Positions 43,491 through 54,463 of a DNA stretch of 64,000 nucleotides are shown one piece after another. The stretch is from Basidiobolus meristosporus CBS 931.73. Taxonomy: Eukaryota; Basidiobolomycota; Basidiobolomycetes; Basidiobolales; Basidiobolaceae. The translations under genes were made by a program, and so were the position numbers. The stretch is taken from contig MCFE01000238.1 of assembly GCA_002104905.1 (NCBI GenBank), forward strand, positions 1 to 64,000. The letters are read 5' to 3'. Under the pieces are notes generated by a model. The model ran no database searches and was not told the origin of the DNA. It was given only the letters and a program-made list of their open reading frames with translations. Within the stretch, counting starts at the first letter, position 1. Each line of letters begins with the position of its first letter.

Positions 43491-45233
43491 CTAGCCTACG
43501 ATCACGAACTCGGCCGCCAGAATGCCACAGGTGACTGCCAATACGAATGGGAGAATCGCGATGTTCCATTTCAAGAAACTGAAATACGTGATGACAACAT
43601 TCTTCCTTCTCAGTATATCACTCCACATCAGCCCAGCAAGACTGCCCAGAATGGTTAGGTTCGCTCCAAGGTTACTCCCAACAATTAGCGCAAATAGACA
43701 GCCCCTTCTGGTCGATTCGTCCACCACAAAATGCGGATCTTGCAGAATTCGAACAAACAATATGGCCATCGGAAGGTTGTTCAGGAGATTGCATGCCAGC
43801 GTCGATATGAAGCCTACGGCAAAGATAGCTGGGACCAAGGAGGGAGTGACGTGCATCATGGCTACCGCAAATCTACCCGTCCAGCCACGAAAGTCAAGGG
43901 CCTCAACCAGAATAAACATGCCAAGGGCGAATGGCGCAATAGCCCAGGGCATACGGGAGAGTGCGCTTTCCAGAGTTGGTGAGAACCTAGCCAATATGTG
44001 ACATGACCTGGGTTTGGAAGACCTTTTGCTTCTTGAAGAATTCGGGACGTTCGAGGTGACACTTTGCCCAGATCCCCCCAATGCCTCTACAGGATGAGAG
44101 GTAGAAGCGATGTTGTTTTCCTCCGGAACTCTTTGGTGGAAGTAGTCGTCTAGCTCGTACTGTTCAAGATTATCCATGCTCAAAGAATATCGAGTGTACT
44201 TCGCATACGAGGCTTCCTTCTCATACCCTAGGATGGGTAGAGATTTTATAGATCTGCTCCTTGGTATTGACACAGCCTCGAAGTCTGGCTTATCTTCCGT
44301 CACAGCATCGTCCACTACAGGCAACCTTTTGCAATACGAATGGGTATCGGCGATCACATCCCGTATCAGCATCAGACAGGCGAACGGCAAGGTAACCTCC
44401 CATACTGGGACTTCCCAGAAGGAGGTAACAATCAGGGTGATTAAACACGCAAACAAGATCACAATCCCTATGATAGCCGCCTTGGGATGGATTAAGGCGG
44501 TTTTTGGAGACACCTCGGGTGCTCTCAAAGTGGCAGGGATATGCTTACGAAATACTATCTGCAGCAGCACAAAGGAAACCACTGAGGCCCCTAGAAACGG
44601 TAGAATCATCCATGCGCTGTACTGGAAGAAGGATATTCCATACGCCTGAGCGACCACAATGTTCGTAGGGTTCCCAATATACAAAGCCATGGAGGCAGTG
44701 TTGGCGGCAATAAATTCCGCCATTAAGAAGGGTTTAGGGTCAACCTCGACGCTCCTTCCGAAATAAACTAAGATCGGGGTGAACGTCAATATCACGACGT
44801 CATTAGAGGTCAAGGCAGCAAGCACCAGAGCTAACAGGTAGAAGTAGAAAAACAACCACCTGCCACTAGTACCGCTTCTTTTTGTTACCCAAAGTGCTAA
44901 GAAAGCGAAAATCCCCGACAGATCCAAAGAGACACATATGTATGCCAAGGCGAAAAGTAAAATCACTATAGAATACGGCTGGATCCCCTCACGACCCAAG
45001 AACCCGTCGACTATTTGCTGCCATCCAATGCAGGTTGTTGCCCAGAGGAACAGAATCCCCAGTATAGGTGCTGCCCCCAAGCCTAAAGTTATGCGACGGG
45101 GTCTGGCTCTGTTCAGAAACGGAATTCTGAAGGAGACAGGGTGGATGACCAAGCCAATGACCAAAAAGAAAACAACTAAGGATAGCCAGGAATGCCAATC
45201 GAGCGGCTTCCAAGTATCCTGCGATTCCGGCAT
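43491..45233 (-). CDS. ArsB/CitM-superfamily membrane permease
   Basis: 580 residues from the ATG at 45,231-45,233, single exon. About eleven hydrophobic spans form two halves separated by a cytosolic loop (residues about 300-420, acidic and Ser-rich, with RSKRSSKPR at its end). The paired signature loops of the ion-transporter superfamily are visible: SNDVVILTFTP with NTASMALYIGNPTNIVVAQA in the first half, and CNLLNNLPMAILFV with GANLTILGSLAGLMW in the second. The family includes arsenite pumps, citrate/Mg carriers and Na+/dicarboxylate or sulfate carriers. The substrate cannot be read from sequence, and no ATPase partner is nearby. Plasma membrane or vacuole is likely. It is convergent with the zinc-finger gene. 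Confidence 0.85.
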   Translation of the reverse strand: MPESQDTWKPLDWHSWLSLVVFFLVIGLVIHPVSFRIPFLNRARPRRITLGLGAAPILGILFLWATTCIGWQQIVDGFLGREGIQPYSIVILLFALAYICVSLDLSGIFAFLALWVTKRSGTSGRWLFFYFYLLALVLAALTSNDVVILTFTPILVYFGRSVEVDPKPFLMAEFIAANTASMALYIGNPTNIVVAQAYGISFFQYSAWMILPFLGASVVSFVLLQIVFRKHIPATLRAPEVSPKTALIHPKAAIIGIVILFACLITLIVTSFWEVPVWEVTLPFACLMLIRDVIADTHSYCKRLPVVDDAVTEDKPDFEAVSIPRSRSIKSLPILGYEKEASYAKYTRYSLSMDNLEQYELDDYFHQRVPEENNIASTSHPVEALGGSGQSVTSNVPNSSRSKRSSKPRSCHILARFSPTLESALSRMPWAIAPFALGMFILVEALDFRGWTGRFAVAMMHVTPSLVPAIFAVGFISTLACNLLNNLPMAILFVRILQDPHFVVDESTRRGCLFALIVGSNLGANLTILGSLAGLMWSDILRRKNVVITYFSFLKWNIAILPFVLAVTCGILAAEFVIVG

Positions 45234-45239
45234 TTTCAC

Positions 45240-47393
45240 TGAGAATAGTTCGGTTTGCCCAAATACTTTACTGTAGTGAACAGCTTCGTTGCGGTATGGT
45301 GGAAATGGTATTTCGCTTAATTCGCAAAAAATTGGGGCTGTTCGTATAAGGATAGGCTGGATTAATATACTTGATTGCGGCCTATTTAGCTCGTCATGTT
45401 TGCCTTATAAATCCTGATGACGATAATAGCGTTTCATATCCGTTGGTAACAGTAGATTCTTCGATTTCAAGACTGCCATTCAATTATAGATCCAATAGTC
45501 CGAACGTGAACAAAGACAAGGTACAGAAGCTGTAGCATGCAATGAGTATTGAACAAAAGCTTGTCCAGAATTTAAGGAACTTATTCCATTTAAGGCATGT
45601 CTTGGGTGATCAAGAGTGAACGGAAAATTCGTAGTATGCAGGTTAATGATATTTTCAAAATTGGCTTCCGATGGACTGAAGGAAAAATTCCATCAAGCTC
45701 ATCAGCTACTCTTAATACCAAATTTGGACAGCGTGTCTTATACGCTTCCGCCAAACATTGCATGGATAGTGCCCATTGCTATAGTTTGGTGGACACCAGT
45801 ACAGCTAGGGAAACTTCATGGAAAACTAAGTGAAGTCATGCATACGCTATGGGGCTAGCTGAACAGGTTTAATCTTATGTTTTGTGCTCCATGAATACGG
45901 TTGCAAGAAATATGCAAACCACCCTAGTAGCTACTGAGAGGATGCATCCAATTCCTCTCAGCTTGTATGTCCATTGGGAAGCAGATGAATGTTTCTTGAG
46001 CGTTTACGAATTAACACGTAACAAATACCAGCTAGTTGTAGCGGATAACACTAGCGATGTACTGTGCACTTTTACAACGATTTGCGTGCCTGTAGTATGC
46101 TTCTCCACCATCTAGCACAATGCTGCAGTTTCCTACCAGCTTGGCACTCATTTCGGATTTGTTCCCATAACTTCGCACTCTTATCGAGGTCTACTGCTTG
46201 CTTAATCTGCTCTCAGTGAATGGAATTATAGTCAAATGTGAAAACAGCCACAGAAAATGTTAGCCATATCACCGTTTGGCATAGATATCGTATGGGACTT
46301 TTGGACCTGGAGCATACCGAATCTGAGGCTCATGAGCTATTTCGTCTTGAATATAATCCAGAACATGCCTCGCATATCGCTTTGCTGAAAACCTTTGGGA
46401 ACGAGGAATAATAGTAGGATATGGGACCCCATAAGGTTTAACAAAGAGATATTGTTCACTTCTACTGCAAGTCACCCATGCTAGACGAACCCCCATGCTC
46501 TGATATCACACAATCCGTGTATAGAGGACGCAGGAACTGCATCCCTCATCTATTATATAGGCCTAGCACCTGGAGAACCCGGTTAGATGTGCCTGCGTGA
46601 GGGACATAGGGACAAGTAATTGTTTGACTATCATCTGGAGAAGTGCGTAGTATTCACAGGTGCGGCATATAGCCCCAAATATCGACACCAAATCTTATGT
46701 AGAGCCAGTGTTAGGCATTGGAGAGGCTAGATATCTAGAGTCTGTGGCATGGCTATGAATCCTTGTGGCCATCCATACCGCGGTGGTCGTGGTAAATCCA
46801 AGAATACGCGTCATTCCGTTTCACCCTCGGGGTAAGCCCGCTAAGATAAGACCCCAGAACGAGGCCCAATAGATAGGTAATCAATCCTCGAGAAAAATGC
46901 TAGGTAGATAATTGTAGTATAATATGGCATGCTCCTCAGAATCGAAAGTATCCCGCACTTGGTAATTGTGATCATCCGCCACAACGTACTGGAGGTCATG
47001 TGAATGATGAAGCATACATGTCAATGCTCACCAATTCCGCGACTCCAAGTTACTCAATGGCAATATAATTACGGGGAAGTTGTTTGAGATGGAAAAGAAA
47101 AATCACCCTATCAGGGAAGAGGACAGCACCTCCAAGGCAAGAATTTCCTAATTGACTAGTCGAACTAATGCTTGCCAGCAAAAGCAATCCCTCGATTTAA
47201 ACTTGGTGTGACCGTTTACCATGAATTCCAGATTCTCCGATGAGCCTCGGAATTTTTCGAAGCCCAAATCACCATGTATATATGTACCCAAAGATGGGTG
47301 CAAGAATTTGATTGTGTTTGTGATTTAAGTTAAATCATCTCCCATCCAGTGGCACTACAGTTAACCAGCCCGAAAACCTCCCTCTACGTTGCA
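45240..47393. other. Long intergenic region, no confident gene
   Basis: About 2.1 kb between the divergent permease and TRAF7-like genes, so it should hold both promoters. Short ORFs at 45,597-45,858 (+) and 45,882-46,115 (+) look like chance frames. A 75-codon minus-strand frame at 46,269-46,496 (GVRLAWVTCSRSEQYLFVKP to PGPKVPYDIYAKR) has protein-like composition and could be a small gene or terminal exon, but I recognise no family. Confidence 0.4.
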
Positions 47394-49213
47394 ATGGTAC
47401 TCCTTGCGCAGAACATGGAAGCCAATCAAGAGATTGAATTCGTCACAACACCATCACTTTCACTTCAATGTCCAGTGTACGTTGTATGCCACTTTGTCTT
47501 TCGCATTTATACAATATTTAACTGTTGACCAAAGCTGCCAAGACGTATGCAAAGATCCTTTAATCACGTCAGTGTGTAATCACTCGTACTGTGCAGCCTG
47601 CATTTATCAATCGCTTGACATTGAGCCTTTGTGTCCTCTATGTCGAACGCGGATTCAACCTGAAAGTAGGTTCATTCAAAGAATACCGTGAATCACTTTA
47701 GCTAACGAGCTTCTGGCGGGATAGTGCTCCATTCGAACCTGGCTTTGAATAGCGTCATAAGCGAGCTGCCTGTATATTGCCCATACAAAAAATACGGATG
47801 CCTCTCCATCATACGTTATGATACCTATAGACATCATGCAGTTTACTGCCCTTTTACGCCGGGCATTTGTGAGCATAGTTCCCTCGGGTGCACTTTCAAA
47901 GGTATAGGACGGTTTCATCTCATTACTTTCTCAATTTACAATGTTGAATATTTAACTCCATTGTCTTAGGCTCAAGGAAAGACATCGAAAAGCATACAAG
48001 GGATTGTGTTTTTGAGAAATTAAAGGGTTACATTGAACAGAATAATACTCGTGTGCGGGAGCTTGAAGAAAAGATCATGGTAAGCAAAGGTCGCTTATAT
48101 GCAGCCACCTATTCAGCTCGTATCGGGTTCAGACTAATTACGCCAACCATTAGGAGCAAGATGCGGAACTAAAGCGATTAAATAAGATTTTGGAAAATTC
48201 GCATATTACAGCCAGGGCTACTGATGAAACCCCTCTTCTGAACCCTCATTCAACTAAGAATGGCGCTTCAGCAGAGGAGAAGGATTGGATCAATGGAGAT
48301 ATATCTTGCCATCAAACCATCACACATCACACATGTGGCGTCACATCCTTGGCCTATAGCTCCGGTAAACTATACGCCGGCGCACATGATGGCTCAACCA
48401 AGATTTTGGATCCTGAGACAGGGGCCTTGATTGAAGATATCCATGGGCATAATATGTCAGTTTGGGCCCTTGCGGTACATCCAGAAAGCAACCGCTTCTT
48501 CAGCGCAAGCTCTGATGGCATTATCAAGGTTTGGGGTGCTTCTGAGGATGAAAGTGAGTGCATCGGAGTCCTCAATAGCCATTCCCACAAGGTATATGGG
48601 CTCATGGTTTCCAACGATCGAGTTTTTTCAGCATCCTCTGACAAAACGGTCAAGATCTGGAATCCACACACCTTGGAGAATGTGACGACCTTTAGTGGCC
48701 ATACGAGCGCTGTGAATGATATCATCGCTCTAGATGATACGCGTATCGCTAGTGCTAGTAGTGATCATACTGTGAGGATCTGGGATGTAACCAGTGGCCA
48801 ATGTCTGCAAACCATTAACATTGGAAATGCCGAGGTGTTGGATTGCTCAGCTGGAGACGGATTGCTTTTTGCTTCCACCTACGATTCGTTGATCCATGTG
48901 TATGACCTCAACGAATATCGCAGCCTCAAGACCCTTTCCGGTCATAACTGGGAGGTATGGCAGCTGTCGTACGCACGTGGGGCCTTGTTTAGCGCTAGTT
49001 TTGATCACACAGTTAAGAGATGGGATACCAGGAATTGGTCTTGCAATGCTACACTGAAAGGCCACAAAGGATTTGTTCATGCCATGATTCTGAACGATGA
49101 CAACCTCATCACTGGCTGCGCAGATCGCACCATAAAGGTATGTGATTTTCGTACTTTCCATCATAGCTTCGTGGCCATGTTAAGCAGGTTATCTCGTCTA
49201 GATCTGGAAATGA
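47394..49213 (+). CDS. TRAF7-like RING / TRAF zinc finger / seven-WD40 protein
   Basis: 498 residues, six exons; introns 47,477-47,534, 47,666-47,724, 47,902-47,969, 48,080-48,153 and 49,138-49,201, all GT...AG, coding length 1,497. RING at residues about 26-64 (CPVC, CNHSYCAAC, CPLC), with the first cysteines split from the rest by intron 1. A TRAF-type zinc finger follows (PVYCPYKKYGC...HAVYCPF, CEHSSLGCTFKG), then a coiled coil (RVRELEEKIM, EQDAELKRLNKIL), then exactly seven WD40 repeats ending TIKIWK. Animal TRAF7 has this order and acts as a ubiquitin E3 and scaffold in MAP-kinase signalling. A similar E3 role here is inference. Confidence 0.9.
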
Positions 49214-49765
49214 GTTGTCAGTAGTATATGAATATTGTTGTTGTTCGAAGTCGTGCTTAATTAGGAGCTAGCCCGAGCTCCCAGCTTATACGTCATTTCG
49301 TTATTCATTTTTTCTCCTACTCTTTCCAATGTACAAACTAACCTTGGTGACAACCGCACGTTAAGGCTGGGACTGATCTTCCTCCCCAACTCCGTATATC
49401 CCATGTGTTCGCCCAAGCAATAAATCCATCTCCGACCTGCCATAGATTCCTTAGATAGCTACGCAAGATGTGCACTCTGTCCACGAGTGTTCGGGATAGC
49501 AGTTGCTGTGTTCACATCCTGTTGTCCGCCTACTGGTTGAACCAAATCTGAAGAATTCTCATGAGCGTAGTAGACCTGACTGCTGGGGTCAGTAGGTTGG
49601 ATTTAAGGTACGGGGCCTCGAGACAGAATGAATAGGCCCACATATCGGATGAACAAAAATACAGCATGATTTATTAGGACATATGAGGGGCATTCTCCTA
49701 CTAGAGATGCTATAAACTGGAACAAGTGCTTCCAGCGAACTACTTTTGACGCTCCGTATGACTCA
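49214..49765. other. Convergent intergenic spacer
   Basis: Lies between the 3' ends of the TRAF7-like and CCT-beta genes. A 60-codon minus-strand frame (49,261-49,443) and a 70-codon one (49,603-49,815) show no recognisable features. Terminators are expected but not identifiable. Confidence 0.4.
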
Positions 49766-51718
49766 CTAGTAGTTCCCGCGTCTCCGAGGAGCAGCTCTGA
49801 TGATGTCATCAACACGTAGGATCATCTCAGCAGCCTCAGAGGCGCTTAGTAAAACTTGTCTCTTAAGTTTGAAGGATTCAGTAATGCCCAACTCTTGGAC
49901 GTTGGCTACTATTCCATTGTACATATCAAGTCCGGATGCTGACTTGTTTTCGTAATGAGCAGCCTTCAGCTTGGAGACCAAGTCGGCGCTATCATAACCA
50001 GCATTGTCGGCCAAAATGGTAGGGATCTGGCGTAGGGCCTTTGAAAAGGACTCCATAGCAATGGCTTGCTTACCAGGAGTTACAGCGGCAAGCTCATCCA
50101 CCGCCTTGGACATCAGCATCTCAGAACAACCGCCGCCAAGAATAGTGCGTGGTTCCTTAACCGTCTGAGACAATACACAGAGCACATCATGAAGCGAGCG
50201 CTCGGCCTCATCAAGAATTTGATGAGTTGCACCACGAATCACAACAGTGCATGCCTCACCAGCAGCAACTCCAGAGAATTTGACCATTCTATCCTCTCAA
50301 TGATGATTTCTTCAATTAGATCGCATTGACCCAACCGGACTAGTTCAGGGCTGTTGAATGTAGAGGCGATCTCGCACCCGGTAACCAGGGCTAATCTCTC
50401 AACTCCCTCGAAGTCGGCGTATTCAATTGCAGCAATACCAGCGTCTGCAAACAGTTGCTCAGGCCAGTTGTAGATTAGCTGACGGTTGACAAAGCAATTG
50501 ATCCCATGAGCCTTGATCTGCTCTACTTTGTCTTTCATCTTATCTTTCTCAGCTCTTTCCAATTCGGCCAATTTCCCGGTGGCATCTACACGCACGCGGG
50601 CACCGAAGATCTTGATCTTGTCAGTGTCCATGGATGTATTAGCGATCAAGATTTTGACATTCTCGATACGCTTGGGTTGATTCACGCCAATTTTCTTGTC
50701 GAAGATAAAGCCTAGGGGGATTTGGTATGATCTAGGTGAGCAACATCAACCAATTGCAGACTGAACTGCCAACGGGAACGTAGAAGTACCTTCGTCCAGA
50801 AAAGAGTCACACAAGCGGCCGCCAACTTTCTTGATGATCTGGATGTTATCGAGGTTCGTGCTACCATTCAGCCGCAGCACTGCATCGACGGCAAGTTTGG
50901 AGAAGTACTCTTTGTCTTAGGACAATACTTTTGAGCTTAGAGCAGTACGCGCAATGTTGATTAGATCCTTTCTGAATTCATCAACATTTTGGCTATGATC
51001 TTTGGCGGAAGCCTCTAAAGCCTGGTAGACAGCTTTACTAGCAAGTCTGTAACCAGCAATAATAGTTTGGGATGAATCTTCTGATTCACAAGCTTCTCAG
51101 CTTCTCTCAGCAACTCTGAGGCAAGCACACATACCGAAGTGGTGCCATCGCCCACCTCATCATCTTGGACCTTGGAAATATCTGCAAAGGGAAGTCAAGG
51201 AATTACCAGTGGCCAATCCAAGATATTCGTCACCACCACACACGAAAAGGATACTGACTAAAACTTTGGCAGCAGCGTTATCTAACGCAATTGATTTCAG
51301 AATGGTGGCGCCGTCATTGGTCACCATGATAGTGCCATCGGTTGCCGATTGTAAGATTTTATCCTGGACGCCAGAAAACGTGAGCGCTGTGAAAACAGCT
51401 GTAAATAGGGGAAGGAAAACGGTATACCATTCCCTTAGGACCTAAAGTGCTCTTCACCAAATCGCCAACTGCGATGGCTCCAACATAGCAAGACTTGGGG
51501 ATTAAGAGCGTCAGTTTGAATCAAACCAACAGCGGCAATGATGGGCAACTAACCAAACGTGCAATCTCAGCACGCTCTTGGGAAGCTTCTTCACCGAAGA
51601 TCTGAACAGAAGCAAGGGACTAGTGGGGATAAGAAACAGGTTATCCTTGTTGGAAAGTGGTAGAACTAGTACCGGCACTGGTGGGAGTGTAGGTGTTCCG
51701 CGGAGCAATCCTTACCAT
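49766..51718 (-). pseudogene. CCT2: CCT/TRiC chaperonin beta subunit, broken
   Basis: Exon 1 is only the ATG (51,716-51,718). Exons 2-6 are 51,619-51,554, 51,493-51,428, 51,363-51,255, 51,181-50,790 and 50,711-49,766. Motifs: [93 protein letters not shown] and the C-terminus [11 protein letters not shown]. Relative to the family there are three breaks: a missing base near 51,068 (after KIHP), TAA at 50,917-50,919 where Gln is expected, and a missing base near 50,297 (after LIEEIII). With two bases restored the length is 527 codons, the usual family size. Splice sites are intact, so this is a duplicated pseudogene or a faulty assembly of an essential gene. Confidence 0.85.
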
Positions 51719-52158
51719 GATATGCACAAATGGCTGGGAGTCAAGCCCTGCAGGAGTTGCGCAATGTCTAGCTTGGCTCGGATTTATCACATCATCAAAT
51801 TCATCGGACACCCCTCTCCCCGGTAACAAACTACGGATCCGGAGGATCGTTTTTTTCGGAATCTCCTGGTGATGACTCCCAAATATTCTCTGGGTTGTTC
51901 CCTGTGGGGAAATCCGATGGATTGCGGCTCACCGCCCTCCAATACTATACGAAAATGGGACCTCATCTGCTTTGTTCTATCAGTAGTGGAAAGGTTTATT
52001 TTTGGCATATTATATACTTGACGTTTACAGCTCTAACACCAAAAGTTAGGACAACATGGGTTAGAAAAAGGAGAGGCGGGGAGGGTTTAATAATTTAGGA
52101 TGGCCTATCCATCAAGGGCATTTGGTATACAAAGGTCCAACCAGAGAGTAGGTTGACG
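51719..52158. other. CCT-beta upstream region
   Basis: 440 bases upstream of the CCT-beta start. Contains GC-containing promoter-like DNA with no TATA box that I would defend. Short frames here are not supported. Confidence 0.4.
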
Positions 52159-52374
52159 TCAGTTCACCGAGGTCTTCACACGCACGCTGTGGAGCTTACG
52201 CTCCAGTTTGGTCTTGATGGGTAGATAATAGTTGTGAGAGAGCTCCAGCAGGCCATTGTATGCGGTTAGGCTGACATATAGACATAGATCGAAGCCGATG
52301 AGCAGGAGAACAGGCAGTATAGCCAGGAGCGGGAGAAAGAGAAGGGAAGGGCTGAATTCAAAGAAGCTGTACAT
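52159..52374 (-). CDS. Small single-span membrane protein
   Basis: 71 residues from an ATG. Residues about 9-37 form one long hydrophobic span (SPSLLFLPLLAILPVLLLIG and onward), followed by a basic tail (KTKLERKLHSVRVK). It has the build of a small endomembrane or mitochondrial protein. I do not recognise the family. Same strand as CCT-beta and about 440 bases upstream of it. It could equally be an exon of a larger gene. Confidence 0.45.
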   Translation of the reverse strand: MYSFFEFSPSLLFLPLLAILPVLLLIGFDLCLYVSLTAYNGLLELSHNYYLPIKTKLERKLHSVRVKTSVN

Positions 52375-52902
52375 TTTAACGAGCGTCGCCTAGGGAAGTC
52401 AAGCCTGATATATAACTCCTTTTGCCAATGCCAGTGGAAGCGAGTTGAGAGTAGGTGGCGTGAGGAAAGCGACAAGAAATAGTGGCCAGATGGGGCATTC
52501 CTGAGTCTCAGGTCGAGCCCCCATTGGCTTATCCTACTCAGGTGAGCATTCAGAGTACTGGTTAACAGCTTATCATTCAAATAGATGGTCTCATTTTCCT
52601 GATAACTGTAATCACACCAATCATCAAGGTCGCGACGTGAATGAACGGTTAGCGGGTGGCTTAGCTTACGGCAATGGACGGAAAAACATATATAACCATA
52701 TCAGCCATATCAACCATTGTTTGTGGCCGATATACTGTATCTCACATAAATTATGAATCCCAGCCAAGCACACAGGCAGTCTTCCAAATCAACCATCAAG
52801 GAATCTTGAGTTACCATGTACGCAGACCAACGAGTGGCGTCTATTTTATTTAGTCTGACAATCCCCATGATTCTATTAATATTAGTATGATCTAAAATTC
52901 AG
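52375..52902. other. No gene recognised
   Basis: About 530 bases. A 104-codon minus-strand frame (52,266-52,580) overlaps the small membrane gene in another frame and reads as a shadow. Confidence 0.4.
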
Positions 52903-53297
52903 TTATGCCATCTCTCCGAAATTCTGTCGCCGTTGTTCACACACAATCAGCTCCCGCAACAAATCGGAGAGCACCTCCAGTGGATTGCGTCTTGTGTTTG
53001 AGTCCAATGATGCCTGACTGGCGACAGGGTTCAAATCTCCGTCCAATACTCCATTTTCCACACGCAATAGTGAGTCAGTCTCTGATAGCATGGAGGCATC
53101 CGTATTCATACGGTCCACTCGAGCATCCAGGACCAAGCGATACAATTGCGTAAAAAATTCTAGATTCGCTTGAGGTCTTGTAGGATTGGGCGCTTGGCAA
53201 GAGGAATTTGGTTCCAGCTGCGAATGGCAATCAAACCTTCGCTCGTTATCATAGGTGCGTATCGGAAGCCCCATTTGGTTGTAGGTCTTGGAAGCCT
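52903..53297 (-). CDS. Hypothetical protein, probable terminal exon
   Basis: Open from about 53,297, where CACTCTAG gives a plausible acceptor, to the stop at 52,903; the first ATG is at 53,272-53,274 (123 residues from it). The last 60 residues look helical and acidic (ARVDRMNTDASMLSETDSLL; NPLEVLSDLLRELIVCEQRR), with leucines spaced for a coiled coil. Upstream exon(s) may lie in 53,300-53,640, where two minus-strand frames (53,249-53,449; 53,410-53,637) exist, but no junction is convincing. Family unknown. Confidence 0.45.
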
Positions 53298-53689
53298 AGA
53301 GTGCTGTGGAAAATGGGTAGGAGAGCGCGCCGATCAATAGTATCTTGATAGCTAATCCTATGATTACTCCGGTTCAGATTTATATGGGTGGTTCTCGTAG
53401 AAACAGGACCTATGGATATTGTGTTGGTGGTTTCACGACCAAAGTACAAGTGGCCATTGTGTTATCTGAGCATTGTTTCGTATGTGTTACAACCAGTATC
53501 AGATCCAGGAAGTTGATATTTATGACATTTTCCTGAAACCAATGTGAATGGTATGTCATTTCACACCAATCTTCCCTGCGATATTTTGCTGATATGCACA
53601 AATGAGCTTTGTCTTTTGATACTATGGCACTTGGCACATCTCCACCGGCTAATCTGCGTTCGTTTGTGGATGATGGCTTAATATTGCAA

Positions 53690-54317
53690 ATTATCTACGG
53701 TGATCAAATTGGCTCTAGTCCTCCAAAATCATCTACCCATATGGATGCCGGCCAATCACCTTCACTGGGATTGTGTCCGTACTGAACTGCAAGATCTAGG
53801 TGTTCTATATATAGATGACCATTGTCTGTCGTAGGTACGGAGCTCTGATGACCTAATTGTCGACGGCCCCATATGTTGCACAACTATCGATTTGAAAACA
53901 GAGTTGCTATGCTGCTGCTCCGTCCTCTCACACGATCCCAGATTGCAGTGGGCTGCGCGTCACCAATGTGGTGGAGTCATATTCCAATCAGAAAAACAGC
54001 TGCTCACGGGGATTTTGGTCAATACCCGAGGGTCCGTGGAAATCCTATTTAACTCGAATAATTCATATGAGTAGAGCCTTCGGGGTATTAAACCATATAT
54101 ATGTCCCTTGATTTAAGATTGTCCACGTATGATTGGTCAGTGGCACAATAGAGTTTGGTTGCGTTGATTTGGTAGGTCTACATTTGCTGGCTTTGCTAAA
54201 AACGGTGGCAATATCGTCCATAGTCTTGAGGATGAAACACTCCTCTATTTGCTCGATTGCCGGAGTAGGCAATGTGTAGAGGAGCCAAGGATTTCTACGG
54301 TCATTCTGGTACGACAT
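53690..54317 (-). CDS. Hypothetical multi-exon gene, model uncertain
   Basis: Three minus-strand coding-like stretches occur in order. The first is an ATG frame at 54,317 (MSYQNDRRNPWLLYTLPTPA to KTMDDIATVFSKASK). The second is at about 54,100-53,965 (RRLYSYELFELNRISTDPRV; KIPVSSCFSDWNMTPPHW). The third is at about 53,880-53,712 (GHLYIEHLDLAVQYGHNPSE; ASIWVDDFGGLEPI, then stop). Gaps between them fit introns of 60-80 bases, but I could not fix the junctions. It is divergent from the syntaxin gene, with starts 150 bases apart, so the two may share a promoter. Family not recognised. Confidence 0.4.
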
Positions 54318-54463
54318 CGAATCAACTAAATACTAGGGGGCAGCAATTTTGATTCTTGGCTTGTGAGACCTGTAGTATTTCGTTCCACTCGACTTGGAGT
54401 TTCGCTTTTATTTGTTAATTCACCACCCCATCCACCGTCCTACTAGAGAATTCAAGAGGCAAG

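Noticed and set aside
43042-43569. 175-codon minus-strand ORF with a His-Thr repeat
   Set aside because: Produced by the hexamer repeat and by overlap with the permease 3' end in a different frame.
43522-45276. Plus-strand ORFs of 112-159 codons
   Set aside because: Antisense of the 580-residue permease, which has clear family motifs.
48354-48725. 123-codon minus-strand ORF
   Set aside because: Antisense of the WD40 exon of the TRAF7-like gene.
48190-49224. Reading the WD40 ORF as a stand-alone gene of 344 codons
   Set aside because: It begins mid-exon without ATG; four upstream exons in compatible phase supply RING, TRAF finger and coiled coil, and the end is better explained by a 64-nt intron giving TIKIWK.
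49766-51718. Treating CCT-beta as an intact gene with extra introns at the breaks
   Set aside because: The two frame changes lie within continuous conserved coding sequence with no room for GT...AG introns, and the TAA sits inside a conserved block.
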